Assembly: GCF_017315725.1 (NCBI RefSeq)
Contig: NZ_JAFLRG010000001.1
Coordinates: 1,798,001 to 1,862,000, forward strand
Length of the DNA: 64,000 nt
DNA from: Trinickia acidisoli
GTDB taxonomy: Bacteria; Pseudomonadota; Gammaproteobacteria; Burkholderiales; Burkholderiaceae
Reading direction: 5' to 3'
Shown here: in pieces, positions 45,529-57,250 of the stretch
Layout: every line of letters begins with the position of its first letter
How positions within the stretch are numbered: the stretch's first letter is position 1
Translations under genes and position numbers: made by a program
Notes under the pieces: generated by a model
The model's input: the letters and a program-made list of their open reading frames with translations, nothing else
What the model was told of the DNA's origin: nothing
The model's database searches: none

Positions 45529-47931
45529 ATGACTAACGCAGCAAACGTCACGAAGGACCAGGCGTATGTAATTCCGTTTGAACAGCTACGGATGACCGAT
45601 GTGGAGATCGTGGGCGGCAAGAACGCGTCGCTCGGCGAGATGATCAGCCAACTGGCCGAGGCAGGCGTGCGCGTGCCGACCGGCTTCGCCACCACGGCGC
45701 TGGCGTTTCGCGATTTCCTCCAACACAACGATTTGACCGAACGGATTGCCGCTCGGCTCGAGACGCTCGACATCGACGATGTCAAGGCGCTTGCGGCCGC
45801 GGGTAAGGAAATTCGCGAATGGATCGTCGAGGCCCCGTTGCAGCCGCGCCTCGCTGCCGAGATTCGCGAGCAATTCGAGATTCTTCAAAATAGCTCGCCC
45901 GAAGAGCTTTCGTTCGCCGTGCGCTCGTCGGCGACGGCCGAGGACTTGCCCGACGCATCGTTTGCGGGGCAGCAGGAAAGCTATCTGAACGTCGTCGGCA
46001 TCGAGGACGTTCTCGACCGCATGAAGCACGTGTTCGCGTCGCTCTATAACGACCGCGCGATCTCCTATCGCGTTCACAAGGGCTTCACGCACGCGGAAGT
46101 CGCGCTCTCGGCCGGCGTTCAACGCATGGTGCGCTCGGATGTCGGCGCGGCAGGCGTCATGTTCACGCTCGACACGGAATCAGGTTTCAAAGATGCCGTC
46201 TTCATCACGTCGAGCTACGGCTTGGGCGAGACCGTCGTGCAAGGCGCGGTGAATCCGGACGAGTTCTACGTCTTCAAAACGATGCTCGAGCAGGGCAAGT
46301 ACCCGATCATCCGCCGCTCGATCGGCTCGAAGCTGGTCAAGATGGAGTTCACGAAGCCGGGCGAGCCGGGCCGCGTGAAAACGATCGACGTGCCGCACGA
46401 GCAGCGCAACCGCTTCTCGATCACCGACGAAGACGTGATCGAGCTCGCGAAATACGCCGTCATCATCGAAAAGCACTACCAGCGTCCGATGGACATCGAG
46501 TGGGGCAAGGACGGCCGCGACGGCAAGATCTTCATCCTGCAGGCGCGTCCCGAAACGGTGAAGAGCCAAGGCGGCAACAAGGCTGAGCAGCGCTTCAAGC
46601 TGCGCGGCCAGTCGCAAGTGCTCGCGACGGGCCGTGCGATCGGTCAGAAGATCGGCGCGGGCCGCGTGCGCGTGATTCACGATCCGTCCGAGATGGAACG
46701 GGTGCAGCCGGGCGATGTGCTCGTTGCGGACATGACGGACCCCAATTGGGAGCCCGTGATGAAGCGCGCGGCGGCGATCGTCACGAACCGCGGTGGGCGT
46801 ACCTGCCACGCGGCCATCATTGCGCGCGAGCTGGGCGTGCCGGCCGTCGTCGGTTGCGGCGATGCGACCGACGTGCTGAAGGACGGCTCGCTCGTGACGG
46901 TTTCCTGCGCCGAAGGCGACGAAGGCAAGATCTACGACGGGCTGCTCGAAACGGAAGTGACGGAAGTCACGCGCGGCGAATTGCCGCCGATCCCCGTCAA
47001 GATCATGATGAACGTCGGCAATCCGCAACTTGCGTTCGATTTCTCGCAGTTGCCGAACGCCGGCGTGGGCCTTGCACGGCTAGAGTTCATCATCAACAAC
47101 AACATCGGTGTGCATCCGAAGGCGATCCTCGAGTACCCGAACGTCGATCAGGACTTGAAAAAGGCCGTCGAAAGCGTCGCGCGCGGGCATGCATCGCCAC
47201 GTGCGTTCTACGTCGACAAGCTGACCGAAGGCATCGCGACGATCGCGGCGGCGTTCTATCCGCGGCCCGTGATCGTGCGCCTGTCCGATTTCAAATCGAA
47301 CGAATACAAGAAGCTCATCGGCGGCTCGCGTTACGAGCCGGACGAGGAAAATCCGATGCTCGGCTTCCGTGGCGCTTCGCGCTACATCGCGCACGATTTC
47401 GCGCAGGCGTTCGAGATGGAATGCACGGCGCTCAAGCGCGTGCGCGAGGACATGGGCCTCACGAACGTCGAAATCATGGTGCCGTTCGTGCGCACGGTCA
47501 AACAGGCCGAACGCGTGGTAGGCCTGCTCGAGAAGTTCGGTCTCAAGCGTGGCGTGAACGGGTTGCGGCTCATCATGATGTGCGAAATACCGTCGAACGC
47601 GATTCTCGCGGAGCAGTTCCTGCAGCACTTCGACGGCTTCTCGATCGGCTCGAACGACTTGACGCAGCTTACGCTGGGCCTCGATCGCGATTCAGGCATG
47701 GAGTTGCTTGCGGTCGACTTCGACGAACGCGACGAAGCCGTCAAGTTCCTGCTCAAGCGCGCGATCGAGACGTGCCGCCGCTTGAACAAGTACGTCGGCA
47801 TCTGCGGTCAAGGGCCGTCGGATCACCCCGACTTCGCGCAATGGCTGACCGACGAGGGGATTGCGTCGATTTCGTTAAATCCCGACTCGATCATCGATAC
47901 GTGGCAAGCGCTGGCCAAGGCCGCTAAGTAA
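45529..47931 (+). CDS. ppsA: Phosphoenolpyruvate synthase
   Basis: 800 residues from ATG 45529 ([20 protein letters not shown]); longer open frame upstream would run through the leader hairpin. Converts pyruvate and ATP to PEP, AMP and Pi for gluconeogenesis. N-terminal ATP-grasp-like domain (1-345, with [20 protein letters not shown]), central swivelling domain with phospho-histidine H427 in [10 protein letters not shown] and the PpsR-target threonine just before it, C-terminal PEP/pyruvate barrel with [12 protein letters not shown]. Regulated by PpsR. A good terminator follows. Confidence 0.97.
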   Translation: MTNAANVTKDQAYVIPFEQLRMTDVEIVGGKNASLGEMISQLAEAGVRVPTGFATTALAFRDFLQHNDLTERIAARLETLDIDDVKALAAAGKEIREWIVEAPLQPRLAAEIREQFEILQNSSPEELSFAVRSSATAEDLPDASFAGQQESYLNVVGIEDVLDRMKHVFASLYNDRAISYRVHKGFTHAEVALSAGVQRMVRSDVGAAGVMFTLDTESGFKDAVFITSSYGLGETVVQGAVNPDEFYVFKTMLEQGKYPIIRRSIGSKLVKMEFTKPGEPGRVKTIDVPHEQRNRFSITDEDVIELAKYAVIIEKHYQRPMDIEWGKDGRDGKIFILQARPETVKSQGGNKAEQRFKLRGQSQVLATGRAIGQKIGAGRVRVIHDPSEMERVQPGDVLVADMTDPNWEPVMKRAAAIVTNRGGRTCHAAIIARELGVPAVVGCGDATDVLKDGSLVTVSCAEGDEGKIYDGLLETEVTEVTRGELPPIPVKIMMNVGNPQLAFDFSQLPNAGVGLARLEFIINNNIGVHPKAILEYPNVDQDLKKAVESVARGHASPRAFYVDKLTEGIATIAAAFYPRPVIVRLSDFKSNEYKKLIGGSRYEPDEENPMLGFRGASRYIAHDFAQAFEMECTALKRVREDMGLTNVEIMVPFVRTVKQAERVVGLLEKFGLKRGVNGLRLIMMCEIPSNAILAEQFLQHFDGFSIGSNDLTQLTLGLDRDSGMELLAVDFDERDEAVKFLLKRAIETCRRLNKYVGICGQGPSDHPDFAQWLTDEGIASISLNPDSIIDTWQALAKAAK

Positions 47932-47982
47932 AGATGTCTGCTTAACGGCCCGCTCACGAAAACGAGCCTCGCTTCGTGCTAT

Positions 47983-48010
47983 AACGCCCCGGTGAATCCG
48001 GGGCGTTTTG
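47983..48010 (+). terminator. Intrinsic terminator after ppsA
   Basis: AACGCCCCGG (47983-47992), loop TGAAT, CCGGGGCGTT (47998-48007) followed by TTTG. A perfect 10-bp stem 52 bases after the ppsA stop. It ends 18 bases before the nfeD-type ATG, so that gene would need its own promoter or depend on readthrough. Confidence 0.85.
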
Positions 48011-48028
48011 TTTCAAGGAGACCATTCG

Positions 48029-48505
48029 ATGACGCCGCATGACTTTTTCTGGTGGATCGGCGCGGGAGCGCTGATCGTGGCCGAACTGCTGACAGGCACG
48101 TTCTATTTGCTGATGATCGCGCTGGGGTTCATCGCGGGGGCGCTGATGAAGATGGCGGGAGCGAGTCTCGCCGCGCAGTACCTCTGCGCGGCGCTCGTCG
48201 CTTTGACGGCCGTGATCCTGCTGCGCCGCTCGAACTTCGGTCGCCGTCGTCAGCGGCGCGATGCATCGACGAACCCCGACGTCGTCTTGGACATCGGCGC
48301 GCCGGTTGAAGTGGCAGCTTGGCGCGACGGCCGCGCGCGCGTGCCGTATCGTGGCGCCGAATGGGACGTCGAGCTCGCGCCCGGCGAGCGTGAGGACGCA
48401 CGCTTTTATGAGATTGCGGCTGTACGCGCCAATCGGCTCATCGTGGTCGAGAAAGGACATGCCTCGACGCATTCGCATCATCCGGTGTCAACAACGAAGG
48501 AGTGA
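48029..48505 (+). CDS. NfeD-family membrane protein
   Basis: 158 residues from ATG 48029, with AAGGAG 8 bases upstream. Two or three N-terminal membrane segments (about 5-65: FWWIGAGALIVAELLTGTFY and so on), a basic spacer FGRRRQRRDAS, then an OB-fold domain (about 85-140, GAPVEVAAWRDGRARVPYRG). Short NfeD1b type, without the serine-protease domain. Such proteins are encoded next to, and thought to partner, SPFH/stomatin proteins; the next gene, 6 bases on, is one. Function in membrane quality control is inferred from the family. Confidence 0.88.
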   Translation: MTPHDFFWWIGAGALIVAELLTGTFYLLMIALGFIAGALMKMAGASLAAQYLCAALVALTAVILLRRSNFGRRRQRRDASTNPDVVLDIGAPVEVAAWRDGRARVPYRGAEWDVELAPGEREDARFYEIAAVRANRLIVVEKGHASTHSHHPVSTTKE

Positions 48506-48511
48506 ACAAGT

Positions 48512-49450
48512 ATGGATATGACTATCGTCGCAGGGGTGCTGTTCATCATCGTGATCGTGATTGCCGCACAGACGGTCAAGATCGTGCCGCAGCAGCATGC
48601 GTGGGTCGTGGAGCGCTTCGGCCGCTATCACGCCACGCTGGCGCCGGGTTTGAACATCGTCTTGCCGTTCGCCGACCGTGTCGCCTATCGGCACGTGCTG
48701 AAGGAGATTCCGCTCGACGTGCCTGCGCAAATTTGCATTACGCGCGACAACACGCAATTGCAGGTCGACGGTGTGCTGTATTTTCAAGTGACCGACGCGA
48801 TGAAGGCGTCGTACGGCTCGAGCAACTACGTGCAGGCGATCACGCAGCTATCGCAAACAACGCTGCGCTCCGTCATCGGCAAACTCGAGCTCGACAAGAC
48901 GTTCGAGGAGCGCGATCTCATCAACCACAGCGTCGTTTCGTCACTCGATCAAGCGGCTTCGAACTGGGGGGTGAAGGTTCTGCGCTACGAGATCAAGGAC
49001 CTGACGCCGCCCAAGGAGATCCTGCACGCAATGCAGGCACAGATCACGGCCGAGCGGGAGAAGCGCGCGCTGATCGCCGCCTCGGAAGGGCGCAAGCAAG
49101 AGCAGATCAACATCGCTTCGGGCGGGCGTGAAGCGGCGATCCAAAAATCCGAAGGCGAACGGCAGGCCGCCATCAATCAAGCGCAGGGGCAGGCCGCCGC
49201 GATTCTGGCCGTTGCCGAAGCCAACGCGCAGGCGATTCAGAAGATCGCGCAGGCGATTCAGTCGACGGGCGGGATGGACGCCGTCAACTTGAAGGTGGCC
49301 GAGCAGTACGTGAGCGCGTTCGGGAACCTGGCAAAGGCCGGCAATACGCTGATCGTGCCCGGCAATCTCTCCGAATTGGGTTCGATGGTCGCTTCGGCGC
49401 TTGCGATCGTCAATCGCGGCAAGAGTGTGACGGCGCCCGACGCACGCTGA
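48512..49450 (+). CDS. SPFH/band-7 (stomatin-like, QmcA-type) membrane protein
   Basis: 312 residues. N-terminal membrane segment (3-22), then the SPFH domain (about 25-180: VPQQHAWVVERFGRYHATLA, PGLNIVLPFADRVAYRHVLK) and a long Ala/Gln/Glu helix (about 185-265, EREKRALIAASEGRKQEQIN) that oligomerises. C-terminal IVPGNLSELGSMVASALAIV matches E. coli QmcA. These proteins form microdomain cages around membrane proteases such as FtsH. Paired with the NfeD gene upstream. Confidence 0.92.
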   Translation: MDMTIVAGVLFIIVIVIAAQTVKIVPQQHAWVVERFGRYHATLAPGLNIVLPFADRVAYRHVLKEIPLDVPAQICITRDNTQLQVDGVLYFQVTDAMKASYGSSNYVQAITQLSQTTLRSVIGKLELDKTFEERDLINHSVVSSLDQAASNWGVKVLRYEIKDLTPPKEILHAMQAQITAEREKRALIAASEGRKQEQINIASGGREAAIQKSEGERQAAINQAQGQAAAILAVAEANAQAIQKIAQAIQSTGGMDAVNLKVAEQYVSAFGNLAKAGNTLIVPGNLSELGSMVASALAIVNRGKSVTAPDAR

Positions 49451-49487
49451 CAGGACGAGCGGACGAGCGCGGCAAATCGACGCGGGG

Positions 49488-49934
49488 TTAGTTGGCGGTG
49501 CGCATGATGCGCGCTTTCTCTCTTTCCCAATCGCGTTTCTTTTCGGTTTCGCGCTTGTCGTGCTGTTTCTTCCCCTTGGCAAGGCCGACCTCGCATTTGA
49601 CGCGGCCGCCCTTGTAGTGAAAGTTCAGCGGCACGAGCGTGTAGCCGCGCTGCTCGACCTTGCCGATCAGCTTCTTGATTTCGTCGCCGTGCAAAAGCAG
49701 CTTGCGCGTGCGCACGGGATCGGGCGTGATGTGCGTGGAGGCTTCGGGCAATGGGCTGATATGCGCGCCGATCAAAAACAGCTCGCCGTTGCGGATGACG
49801 ACGTAGCCTTCCTTGATCTGGCCGCGTCCGGCGCGCAGCGCCTTCACCTCCCATCCTTCGAGCACGAGCCCCGCTTCGTAGCGTTCCTCGATGAAGTAAT
49901 CGAAGAAGGCCTTTCTGTTGTCTATGATGCTCAT
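49488..49934 (-). CDS. smpB: SsrA-binding protein SmpB
   Basis: 148 residues. Brings tmRNA to stalled ribosomes. Opens [20 protein letters not shown]; core motifs [20 protein letters not shown] and [20 protein letters not shown]; the basic C-terminal tail [20 protein letters not shown] enters the decoding centre. Convergent with the SPFH gene, divergent from ratA. No tmRNA gene was recognised in the window. Confidence 0.97.
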   Translation of the reverse strand: MSIIDNRKAFFDYFIEERYEAGLVLEGWEVKALRAGRGQIKEGYVVIRNGELFLIGAHISPLPEASTHITPDPVRTRKLLLHGDEIKKLIGKVEQRGYTLVPLNFHYKGGRVKCEVGLAKGKKQHDKRETEKKRDWEREKARIMRTAN

Positions 49935-50037
49935 GAATATGGACGGTGCCCAACTCGTTTAAAATCACGATTTTAGCAAAGCGGCGCCCACCGAGCCCGC
50001 CACGCTCGCTCCACTTCCGCCGCGCGCAGTGTTCCTT

Positions 50038-50475
50038 ATGGCAGATGTTCAGAAAACCGTGTTGATCCGCCACTCGGCGGAGCGAATGTTCGATCTCGTC
50101 ACCGACGTGGCCGACTACCCCAGCTTCCTGCCTTGGTGCGGAGGCGTCGAGATACGTCGACAGGAGGAGCATGAGATGGAGGCCCGCATCGACATCAACT
50201 TCAAGGGCATCAAGCAGCACTTCGCCACGCACAACACGCAGGAGCGGCCCACGCGCATCGACATGGAGTTCGCCGACGGACCCTTTCGCAAGTTCACGGG
50301 CTATTGGCGCTTCACGCCGCTACGAACCGACGCGTGCAAAATCGAGTTCGCGCTGCATTATGAGTTCTCGAGCGTGATCCTCGAAAAGCTCATCGGTCCT
50401 GTATTCAGCCACATCGCGAACACGTTCGTCGAATCGTTCGTCAAACGCGCCGACGAGCGCTACGGCCGACCATGA
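50038..50475 (+). CDS. ratA: RatA-type START/coenzyme Q-binding protein
   Basis: 145 residues from ATG 50038 (MADVQKTVLIRHSAERMFDL); a GTG at 50029 is possible. Polyketide-cyclase/START fold (SRPBCC): FDLVTDVADYPSFLPWCGGV near the N-terminus, and a C-terminal long helix. Homologous to E. coli RatA, reported to bind 50S subunits and block association, and to mitochondrial Coq10, which binds ubiquinone. Divergent from smpB and coupled (4-base overlap) to rnfH, the same neighbourhood as in E. coli. Confidence 0.9.
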   Translation: MADVQKTVLIRHSAERMFDLVTDVADYPSFLPWCGGVEIRRQEEHEMEARIDINFKGIKQHFATHNTQERPTRIDMEFADGPFRKFTGYWRFTPLRTDACKIEFALHYEFSSVILEKLIGPVFSHIANTFVESFVKRADERYGRP

Positions 50476-50804
50476 GCGCCTCGCTTTCCATCGAGGTGTG
50501 CTACGCCCGCCCCGAGGCGCAGACGCTGATCGCGTTGACGCTGCCGGCCGGCTCGACCGTGCGCGACGCAATCGCCGCCAGCGAGATCGTACGGAGTCAT
50601 CCCGAAATCGATCCGGCGAGTGCGAAATTCGGCATCTTCGGCAAGCTTGCCGCTCTGGATGCACCGCTCGCCGACCACGATCGCGTCGAGATCTACCGGC
50701 CGCTCATCGTCGATCCTAAGCTGGCGCGCCAGCGGCGCGTCGAAAAAACACGCCGGGCCGGGTCGATCGAAGGGCGCAAGTGGCTGCACAAGGATTCGCG
50801 CTGA
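50472..50804 (+). CDS. rnfH: RnfH-family ubiquitin-like protein (RatB)
   Basis: 110 residues. Beta-grasp fold of the RnfH family: IEVCYARPEAQTLIALTLPA, then GIFGKLAALDAPLADHDRVE and IYRPLIVDPKLARQRRVEKT. The basic C-terminus is usual. Function is unclear; named for location near rnf genes in Rhodobacter, and ratB in E. coli, but no toxin function is shown for it. Translationally coupled to ratA; the stop directly abuts the convergent transporter gene. Confidence 0.9.
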   Translation: MSASLSIEVCYARPEAQTLIALTLPAGSTVRDAIAASEIVRSHPEIDPASAKFGIFGKLAALDAPLADHDRVEIYRPLIVDPKLARQRRVEKTRRAGSIEGRKWLHKDSR

Positions 50805-51785
50805 TCAAGGCGCCCGCGTTTCGATACGGGCATCGATCGGTGCCGGGCGCCCGATGCCGTCGTCATGACGCCGTACCGACCACGTCACACCCGCCAACAG
50901 CAGCATGATCGCCGCGGTTTCGAGCGGGCGGGGCAGCCGTGCGTCGTAGACGAACCCATAGAGCAGCGCGAACAACGTCTCGAAAACGATCAACTGCCCC
51001 GAAAGCGTCAGCGGGACGCGTTTCGAGGCGGCGTTCCAGAGGCCCGTGCCGAGCCACGACGCGCCCACCGCAAGCCCGAGATTGAGCAGCCAAAACGCGT
51101 GCCAACGAGCCTCTGCGTGCGGTGCCGGCAAAGCGGAGCCAGGCACGAGCGGGCAGATGAACCACAGCGCGGCGCCGAGAATGCCCGTCGCGAGCCCCAG
51201 CAAGACGGACCACTCATTGCCGTCGAAATGGGGGTTCCGGCGCAGATAGCGGGCGTTTGCGACGGCGAACCAAGTCCAGCTCAGGAGCGCGCCCACGGCG
51301 CAGAGCACGCCAAGCAACTTGTCCGACACAGAGCCTGCGCCACTCTGAGTCGGGCCGGCCGCGAAAACATCGATGTTGATGCAGACGATGCCGGCCACAA
51401 CGAGCAGAAGCGGCCAGAGTAGGCGTTCGATCGGAACAGCGCCGGCATCGCGCCTGCCGGCGAGCGTCACGGTGACGGGCAGCACGCCGACGATCAGCGA
51501 GGTCGGGCCGATGCCGACGCGGTGGACGCCGGCGGTCAGAAAGACGTAGTAGACGAGGTTGCCGACGAGCGCGAGCTTACCCACTGCCACGAGATCGGCA
51601 CGCGTGAGCTTACCCGCGAGGCGGCGCGCCATCGGCAGCGCGGCGACGAGGGAGACCAGGCCGTACATCATGCAGCGCGCGGCGCCGAGCAACATCGGCG
51701 CGAAATCGGGCAGCAGGCGCGGCACGAGAAAGACCGTACCCCAAATCGCGCCTGCCATCACCCCGTACGTCACCCCACGCCGCAT
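50805..51785 (-). CDS. EamA/DMT-superfamily transporter
   Basis: 326 residues from ATG 51785 (MRRGVTYGVMAGAIWGTVFL). Ten predicted membrane helices with the two EamA repeats: the first around 5-135 (GAIWGTVFLVPRLLPDFAPM), the second around 155-305 (LLSWTWFAVANARYLRRNPH). Inner-membrane exporter of small metabolites; substrate unknown. Its last codon abuts rnfH. Upstream lies the 313-base gap to divergent guaB. Confidence 0.85.
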   Translation of the reverse strand: MRRGVTYGVMAGAIWGTVFLVPRLLPDFAPMLLGAARCMMYGLVSLVAALPMARRLAGKLTRADLVAVGKLALVGNLVYYVFLTAGVHRVGIGPTSLIVGVLPVTVTLAGRRDAGAVPIERLLWPLLLVVAGIVCINIDVFAAGPTQSGAGSVSDKLLGVLCAVGALLSWTWFAVANARYLRRNPHFDGNEWSVLLGLATGILGAALWFICPLVPGSALPAPHAEARWHAFWLLNLGLAVGASWLGTGLWNAASKRVPLTLSGQLIVFETLFALLYGFVYDARLPRPLETAAIMLLLAGVTWSVRRHDDGIGRPAPIDARIETRAP

Positions 51786-53559
<1,774 letters not shown>

Positions 53560-53584
53560 ACACCTCGAACGTCATTAAACGCCG

Positions 53585-54295
53585 ATGAAACCGTTGCTGC
53601 GCGCCGTGCTGATCGTCGATGCCGGGCTCTATCTGAGCTCCGGCGCCGCGTTGCTGCTCACGCCGCTGTCCGGGCTGCAGCGCGTGTTGCAGTTGACCCC
53701 GATCGAGCCCGCCATGGTCGGGCAGATGCTCGGGCTCGCGCTGCTCGGGCTGGCGTGGCTGTCGCTGCGCGGTGCCGTCGACGGCGCCATGACGATCGGT
53801 GTCGCCAAGATCGTCGGGCATGTGACGTGGCTCGCCGGCGCACTCGTGCTGGCATGGACGATCGGGCCGCATAAGTTGTGGTTGCCTGCGCTCGGCATCG
53901 TGCCCAATCTGCTGATTGGCGGGTTGCTCGTCGTTGTCGGGCTGGGCGGGGCGCGCTTCGCTCAAGCGGTGCGTCGGCGCGAGATCGACAAAGCACGTCA
54001 GGCGGCCGGCACGGGGGCGAACGCGAAGGGCCGCGGCGCCACTGCTGCACCCGCATCGGCCTCGAACGCGCCCGCAGAGCCCGTGTTACGGCCGGCGCAG
54101 TCGAGTGCAGCGGCAGCCGGCATGCCGCCGGATGGCGCACGTACCGAGCGGCCCTCGGCATTGTCGTCAGAGCTCGGTGTTCGCGCTGCCGATGGCACCG
54201 CAGCATCATCGGCGCGTGCCGGCGCGGCGAGCGGCAGCGGCGACGTACATGCGGCGCAGCAGACGTCGGTGCCGAGGCCCCCGTTCCATGGTTGA
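53585..54295 (+). CDS. Small membrane protein of unknown function between guaB and guaA
   Basis: 236 residues; family not recognised with confidence. Four hydrophobic segments in the first 120 residues (LIVDAGLYLSSGAALLLTPL; PAMVGQMLGLALLGLAWLSL; TIGVAKIVGHVTWLAGALVL; LPALGIVPNLLIGGLLVVVG) are followed by a basic patch (RRREIDKAR) and a 95-residue low-complexity tail rich in A, P, S and G ending VPRPPFHG. It starts 25 bases after guaB and may be cotranscribed with it. No catalytic motif is visible. Confidence 0.75.
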   Translation: MKPLLRAVLIVDAGLYLSSGAALLLTPLSGLQRVLQLTPIEPAMVGQMLGLALLGLAWLSLRGAVDGAMTIGVAKIVGHVTWLAGALVLAWTIGPHKLWLPALGIVPNLLIGGLLVVVGLGGARFAQAVRRREIDKARQAAGTGANAKGRGATAAPASASNAPAEPVLRPAQSSAAAAGMPPDGARTERPSALSSELGVRAADGTAASSARAGAASGSGDVHAAQQTSVPRPPFHG

Positions 54296-54439
54296 GCGCG
54301 CCCGCGCCCACGTCCGTGCTGTTGCCCTGACCTTATCTTGCGTGCGCGCGGCGATTGCGCGGCGCTCCGTGTTTGATCATTTATTCGCAGCGCGGCGAGC
54401 GCTGCGTTCGTATTCGTCCACTATCGATCCGTGCCAGCC

Positions 54440-56023
54440 ATGCATGACAAGATCCTAATCCTCGACATGGGTTCGCAAGTCACCCAATTGATTGCGCGCC
54501 GTATTCGCGAAGCACACGTCTATTCGGAAATTCATCCGTACGACGTCGACGACGCGTTCATCCGCGAATTCGCCCCGAAGGGCATCATCCTTTCCGGCGG
54601 GCCGAGCTCGGTCACGGAGGCGGATGCGCCGCGCGCGCCGCAGGCGGTGTTCGAACTCGGCGTGCCGGTTCTCGGCATTTGCTACGGCATGCAGACGATG
54701 GCCGAGCAACTGGGCGGCAAGGTCGAACTTGGCCATGTCCGCGAGTTCGGCTATGCCGAGGTGCGCGCCCGCAACCATACGAGCCTGCTCGAAGGCATCG
54801 AGGATTTCCGCACGGCGGAAGGCCACGGCATGCTGAAGGTATGGATGAGCCACGGCGACAAAGTCACGCAGATGCCGGAAGGCTTCGCGCTGATGGCATC
54901 GACGGAATCGTGTCCGATCGCCGCGATGGCGGACGAAGCTCGCCATTTCTACGGCCTGCAATGGCATCCCGAGGTGACGCATACGGTCAAAGGCCGCGCG
55001 ATGCTCGAGCGCTTCGTGCTGCAGATCTGCGGCGCGAAGGCCGATTGGGAGATGGGGCACTACATCGACGAGGCCGTCGAGAAGATTCGCGAGCAAGTCG
55101 GTGGCGAGCACGTCATCCTGGGCTTGTCGGGCGGGGTTGATTCGTCGGTGGCGGCAGCGCTTTTGCACCGCGCGATCGGCGATCAATTGACGTGTGTTTT
55201 CGTCGATCACGGCTTGCTGCGGCTCAACGAAGCTGAGCAGGTGATGGCGACGTTCGCCGATCACCTCGGCGTGCGCGTGATTCACGTCGACGCAAGCGAA
55301 GCGTTCCTCTCGAAGCTCGCCGGCGTGACGGACCCTGAGCAGAAGCGCAAGATCATTGGTGCCGAGTTCGTCGAAGTGTTCCAAGCGGAGGCCGGCAAGC
55401 TGAGCGACGCGAAGTGGCTGGCGCAGGGCACGATCTATCCCGACGTCATCGAATCGGCCGGCAAGGGTAAGAAGGGCACGCACACGATCAAGAGCCACCA
55501 CAATGTCGGTGGATTGCCCGAGACGTTGAATCTGAAGCTGCTCGAGCCGCTGCGCGAACTGTTCAAGGATGAAGTGCGCGAGCTTGGCGTGAAGCTTGGC
55601 TTGCCGCACGAGATGGTTTATCGCCATCCGTTCCCCGGTCCGGGGCTTGGTGTGCGTATTCTCGGCGAAGTGCGTCGCGATTTCGCTGATTTGCTGCGCC
55701 GTGCGGACGCGATTTTCATCGAGACGCTGCGCGACACGGTCGACAAGGAAACGGGCAAGTCGTGGTACGACCTGACGAGCCAGGCATTCGCGGTGTTCCT
55801 GCCGGTGAAGAGCGTTGGAGTGATGGGCGACGGACGCACGTATGAGTACGTCGTTGCACTGCGCGCCGTGCAGACGCTCGATTTCATGACCGCGCATTGG
55901 GCCCATCTCCCGCATGAACTACTCGGCCGGGTGTCGAATCGGATCATTAATGAAGTGCGGGGGATTAATCGCGTCGTTTATGACATTTCGGGGAAGCCAC
56001 CGGCGACAATCGAGTGGGAGTGA
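54440..56023 (+). CDS. guaA: GMP synthase (glutamine-hydrolysing)
   Basis: 527 residues from ATG 54440 ([20 protein letters not shown]); a GTG three codons earlier is possible. Converts XMP to GMP. Class I amidotransferase domain with nucleophile C81 (GICYGMQT) and H176/E178 (QWHPEVT), then the ATP-PPase domain with SGGVDSS at 230-236 and the C-terminal dimerisation domain ending PPATIEWE. The last 25 or so codons use ATT, AAT, TTT and GGG far more than the rest, which may reflect replacement by an integrating element. The gene itself is complete. Confidence 0.97.
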   Translation: MHDKILILDMGSQVTQLIARRIREAHVYSEIHPYDVDDAFIREFAPKGIILSGGPSSVTEADAPRAPQAVFELGVPVLGICYGMQTMAEQLGGKVELGHVREFGYAEVRARNHTSLLEGIEDFRTAEGHGMLKVWMSHGDKVTQMPEGFALMASTESCPIAAMADEARHFYGLQWHPEVTHTVKGRAMLERFVLQICGAKADWEMGHYIDEAVEKIREQVGGEHVILGLSGGVDSSVAAALLHRAIGDQLTCVFVDHGLLRLNEAEQVMATFADHLGVRVIHVDASEAFLSKLAGVTDPEQKRKIIGAEFVEVFQAEAGKLSDAKWLAQGTIYPDVIESAGKGKKGTHTIKSHHNVGGLPETLNLKLLEPLRELFKDEVRELGVKLGLPHEMVYRHPFPGPGLGVRILGEVRRDFADLLRRADAIFIETLRDTVDKETGKSWYDLTSQAFAVFLPVKSVGVMGDGRTYEYVVALRAVQTLDFMTAHWAHLPHELLGRVSNRIINEVRGINRVVYDISGKPPATIEWE

Positions 56024-56103
56024 GGGTGATTTATAAGTTGTTGATTTTATGATAAAAAATCATACCCAATAACTATAATTCCACATCATCGATGGTATTT
56101 CTT

Positions 56104-56126
56104 ATGGCACGCGGAGGGCGTGCCAT
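56104..56126. repeat. Perfect 9-bp inverted repeat downstream of guaA
   Basis: ATGGCACGC (56104-56112), loop GGAGG, GCGTGCCAT (56118-56126). There is no T-run, so it is not a standard terminator. The sequence from 56024 is AT-rich compared with the rest of the window and also contains TGATTTT/AAAATCA (56042-56062). Confidence 0.5.
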
Positions 56127-56209
56127 GGGAAAAACGCCGATGCCATGTTTGGGCGCACAATCCCAACAGGGTATCGAGAAATTTAATCGGCCGGTGTTGG
56201 GTTGCGATG

Positions 56210-56785
56210 TTAGAGAATGGAACGATAGGTCCCTAAGGCTTTGATCGTTTGAACCAGACCTTGCCGAAATAAGATTTCCAGATAGCGATCGACGTCAATG
56301 GGTGGGTTCTTGAGTTGTGCCCGCTGGCGCTGCGCTGCGGCTACGACCGCTGCTGCATCAAGGTCGAAGAGATTCTCCACAAACTCGTCGGGATGTTGAG
56401 ACTCCACTCCGTAGAAAGCGAGGATGTCTGCTGGAAAATCCCGCTGATTGAAGGTTACGATCACGCTGGCACCGCAGCGGATGGCCGCAGCCAGAACGTG
56501 GCGGTCGTCGGGGTCGGGCAAAGTCAGTCCCGCGGTGAGATCTTCATACCCATCCACCAAACCATCGGGGATTGCGCGATCCATCAGGTCTGAAGTGCGA
56601 TCCACCTGCGCGCGTGTCAGATCTGGCCTGTTGAGCAGTAGATTGCGTTTCCACTCCTCATGAATATCGCGACTCCAGCGGGCACGAAACCGTCCCGACA
56701 GTCCTAGCCACATCAGAAAGTCGCGCAACGGTGCAGGATAGAGAACGCAGGCATCAAAGATGGCAGTGAACGGGGAATGCCTCAT
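56210..56785 (-). CDS. PIN-domain ribonuclease, probable toxin
   Basis: 191 residues. PIN-fold acidic residues are in place: D11 in AIFDACVLYP, E43/E44 in DIHEEWKRN, D91-D94 in LPDPDDRHVLAAA, and D116 in TFNQRDFP. The C-terminal extension (about 125-191) is longer than in VapC toxins and belongs to a PIN subfamily found with excisionase-like antitoxins. Its ATG overlaps the stop of the upstream HTH gene by 4 bases, typical of a toxin-antitoxin operon. Codon use is less GC-rich than the core genes. Toxicity is inferred from context. Confidence 0.82.
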   Translation of the reverse strand: MRHSPFTAIFDACVLYPAPLRDFLMWLGLSGRFRARWSRDIHEEWKRNLLLNRPDLTRAQVDRTSDLMDRAIPDGLVDGYEDLTAGLTLPDPDDRHVLAAAIRCGASVIVTFNQRDFPADILAFYGVESQHPDEFVENLFDLDAAAVVAAAQRQRAQLKNPPIDVDRYLEILFRQGLVQTIKALGTYRSIL

Positions 56786-57249
56786 TCGTAGCCCATATCT
56801 GATTCCTGAGCCTGACGGGCGAGTTCGGCCATGGCCTCTTCGCTAGCATGGTCGCGTGCATCCTTGTACTGCATCAGATCTGCGAACCTCACCCGACGAT
56901 GCTTTCCCGTTCGATGAAACGGCAGTACACCATCCTCCAATAGCTTGACCAGGTGAGGGCGGGAGACGTTGAGCATGTCCGCGGCCTCTTGGGTTGTCAG
57001 TTCTGCATGCACAGGTACGACTTTCACGGCATTGCCGTCGGCCAACTCGGCCAGGATATCGACGAGCAGACGCAGCGCAGAGGTGGGCAACTCCACTTGG
57101 TGGGCTTGGTTCCGGTCATCGAAGATCTGGATGCGTTGCGTTTCGAGGCGCGTTGCCAGGTAGGCTGCCAACGCGCGTTGACCCTGCACGGCTGCCTGAA
57201 CTTCCCGTTCGGCGGGCAGCGTCATCTTGGTTTGTGCGGCGGTGGTCAT
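56782..57249 (-). CDS. Excisionase-type HTH protein, probable antitoxin
   Basis: 155 residues. A MerR/excisionase-like winged helix occupies about 84-130 (LTTQEAADMLNVSRPHLVKL, then HRTGKHRRVRFADLMQYKD). The N-terminal 80 residues are helical and may bind the partner or dimerise. Translationally coupled to the PIN gene downstream, so the pair reads antitoxin then toxin. A promoter with a duplicated TCCTAGGT motif lies just upstream and is the likely autoregulatory site. Confidence 0.8.
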   Translation of the reverse strand: MTTAAQTKMTLPAEREVQAAVQGQRALAAYLATRLETQRIQIFDDRNQAHQVELPTSALRLLVDILAELADGNAVKVVPVHAELTTQEAADMLNVSRPHLVKLLEDGVLPFHRTGKHRRVRFADLMQYKDARDHASEEAMAELARQAQESDMGYE

Positions 57250-57250
57250 G

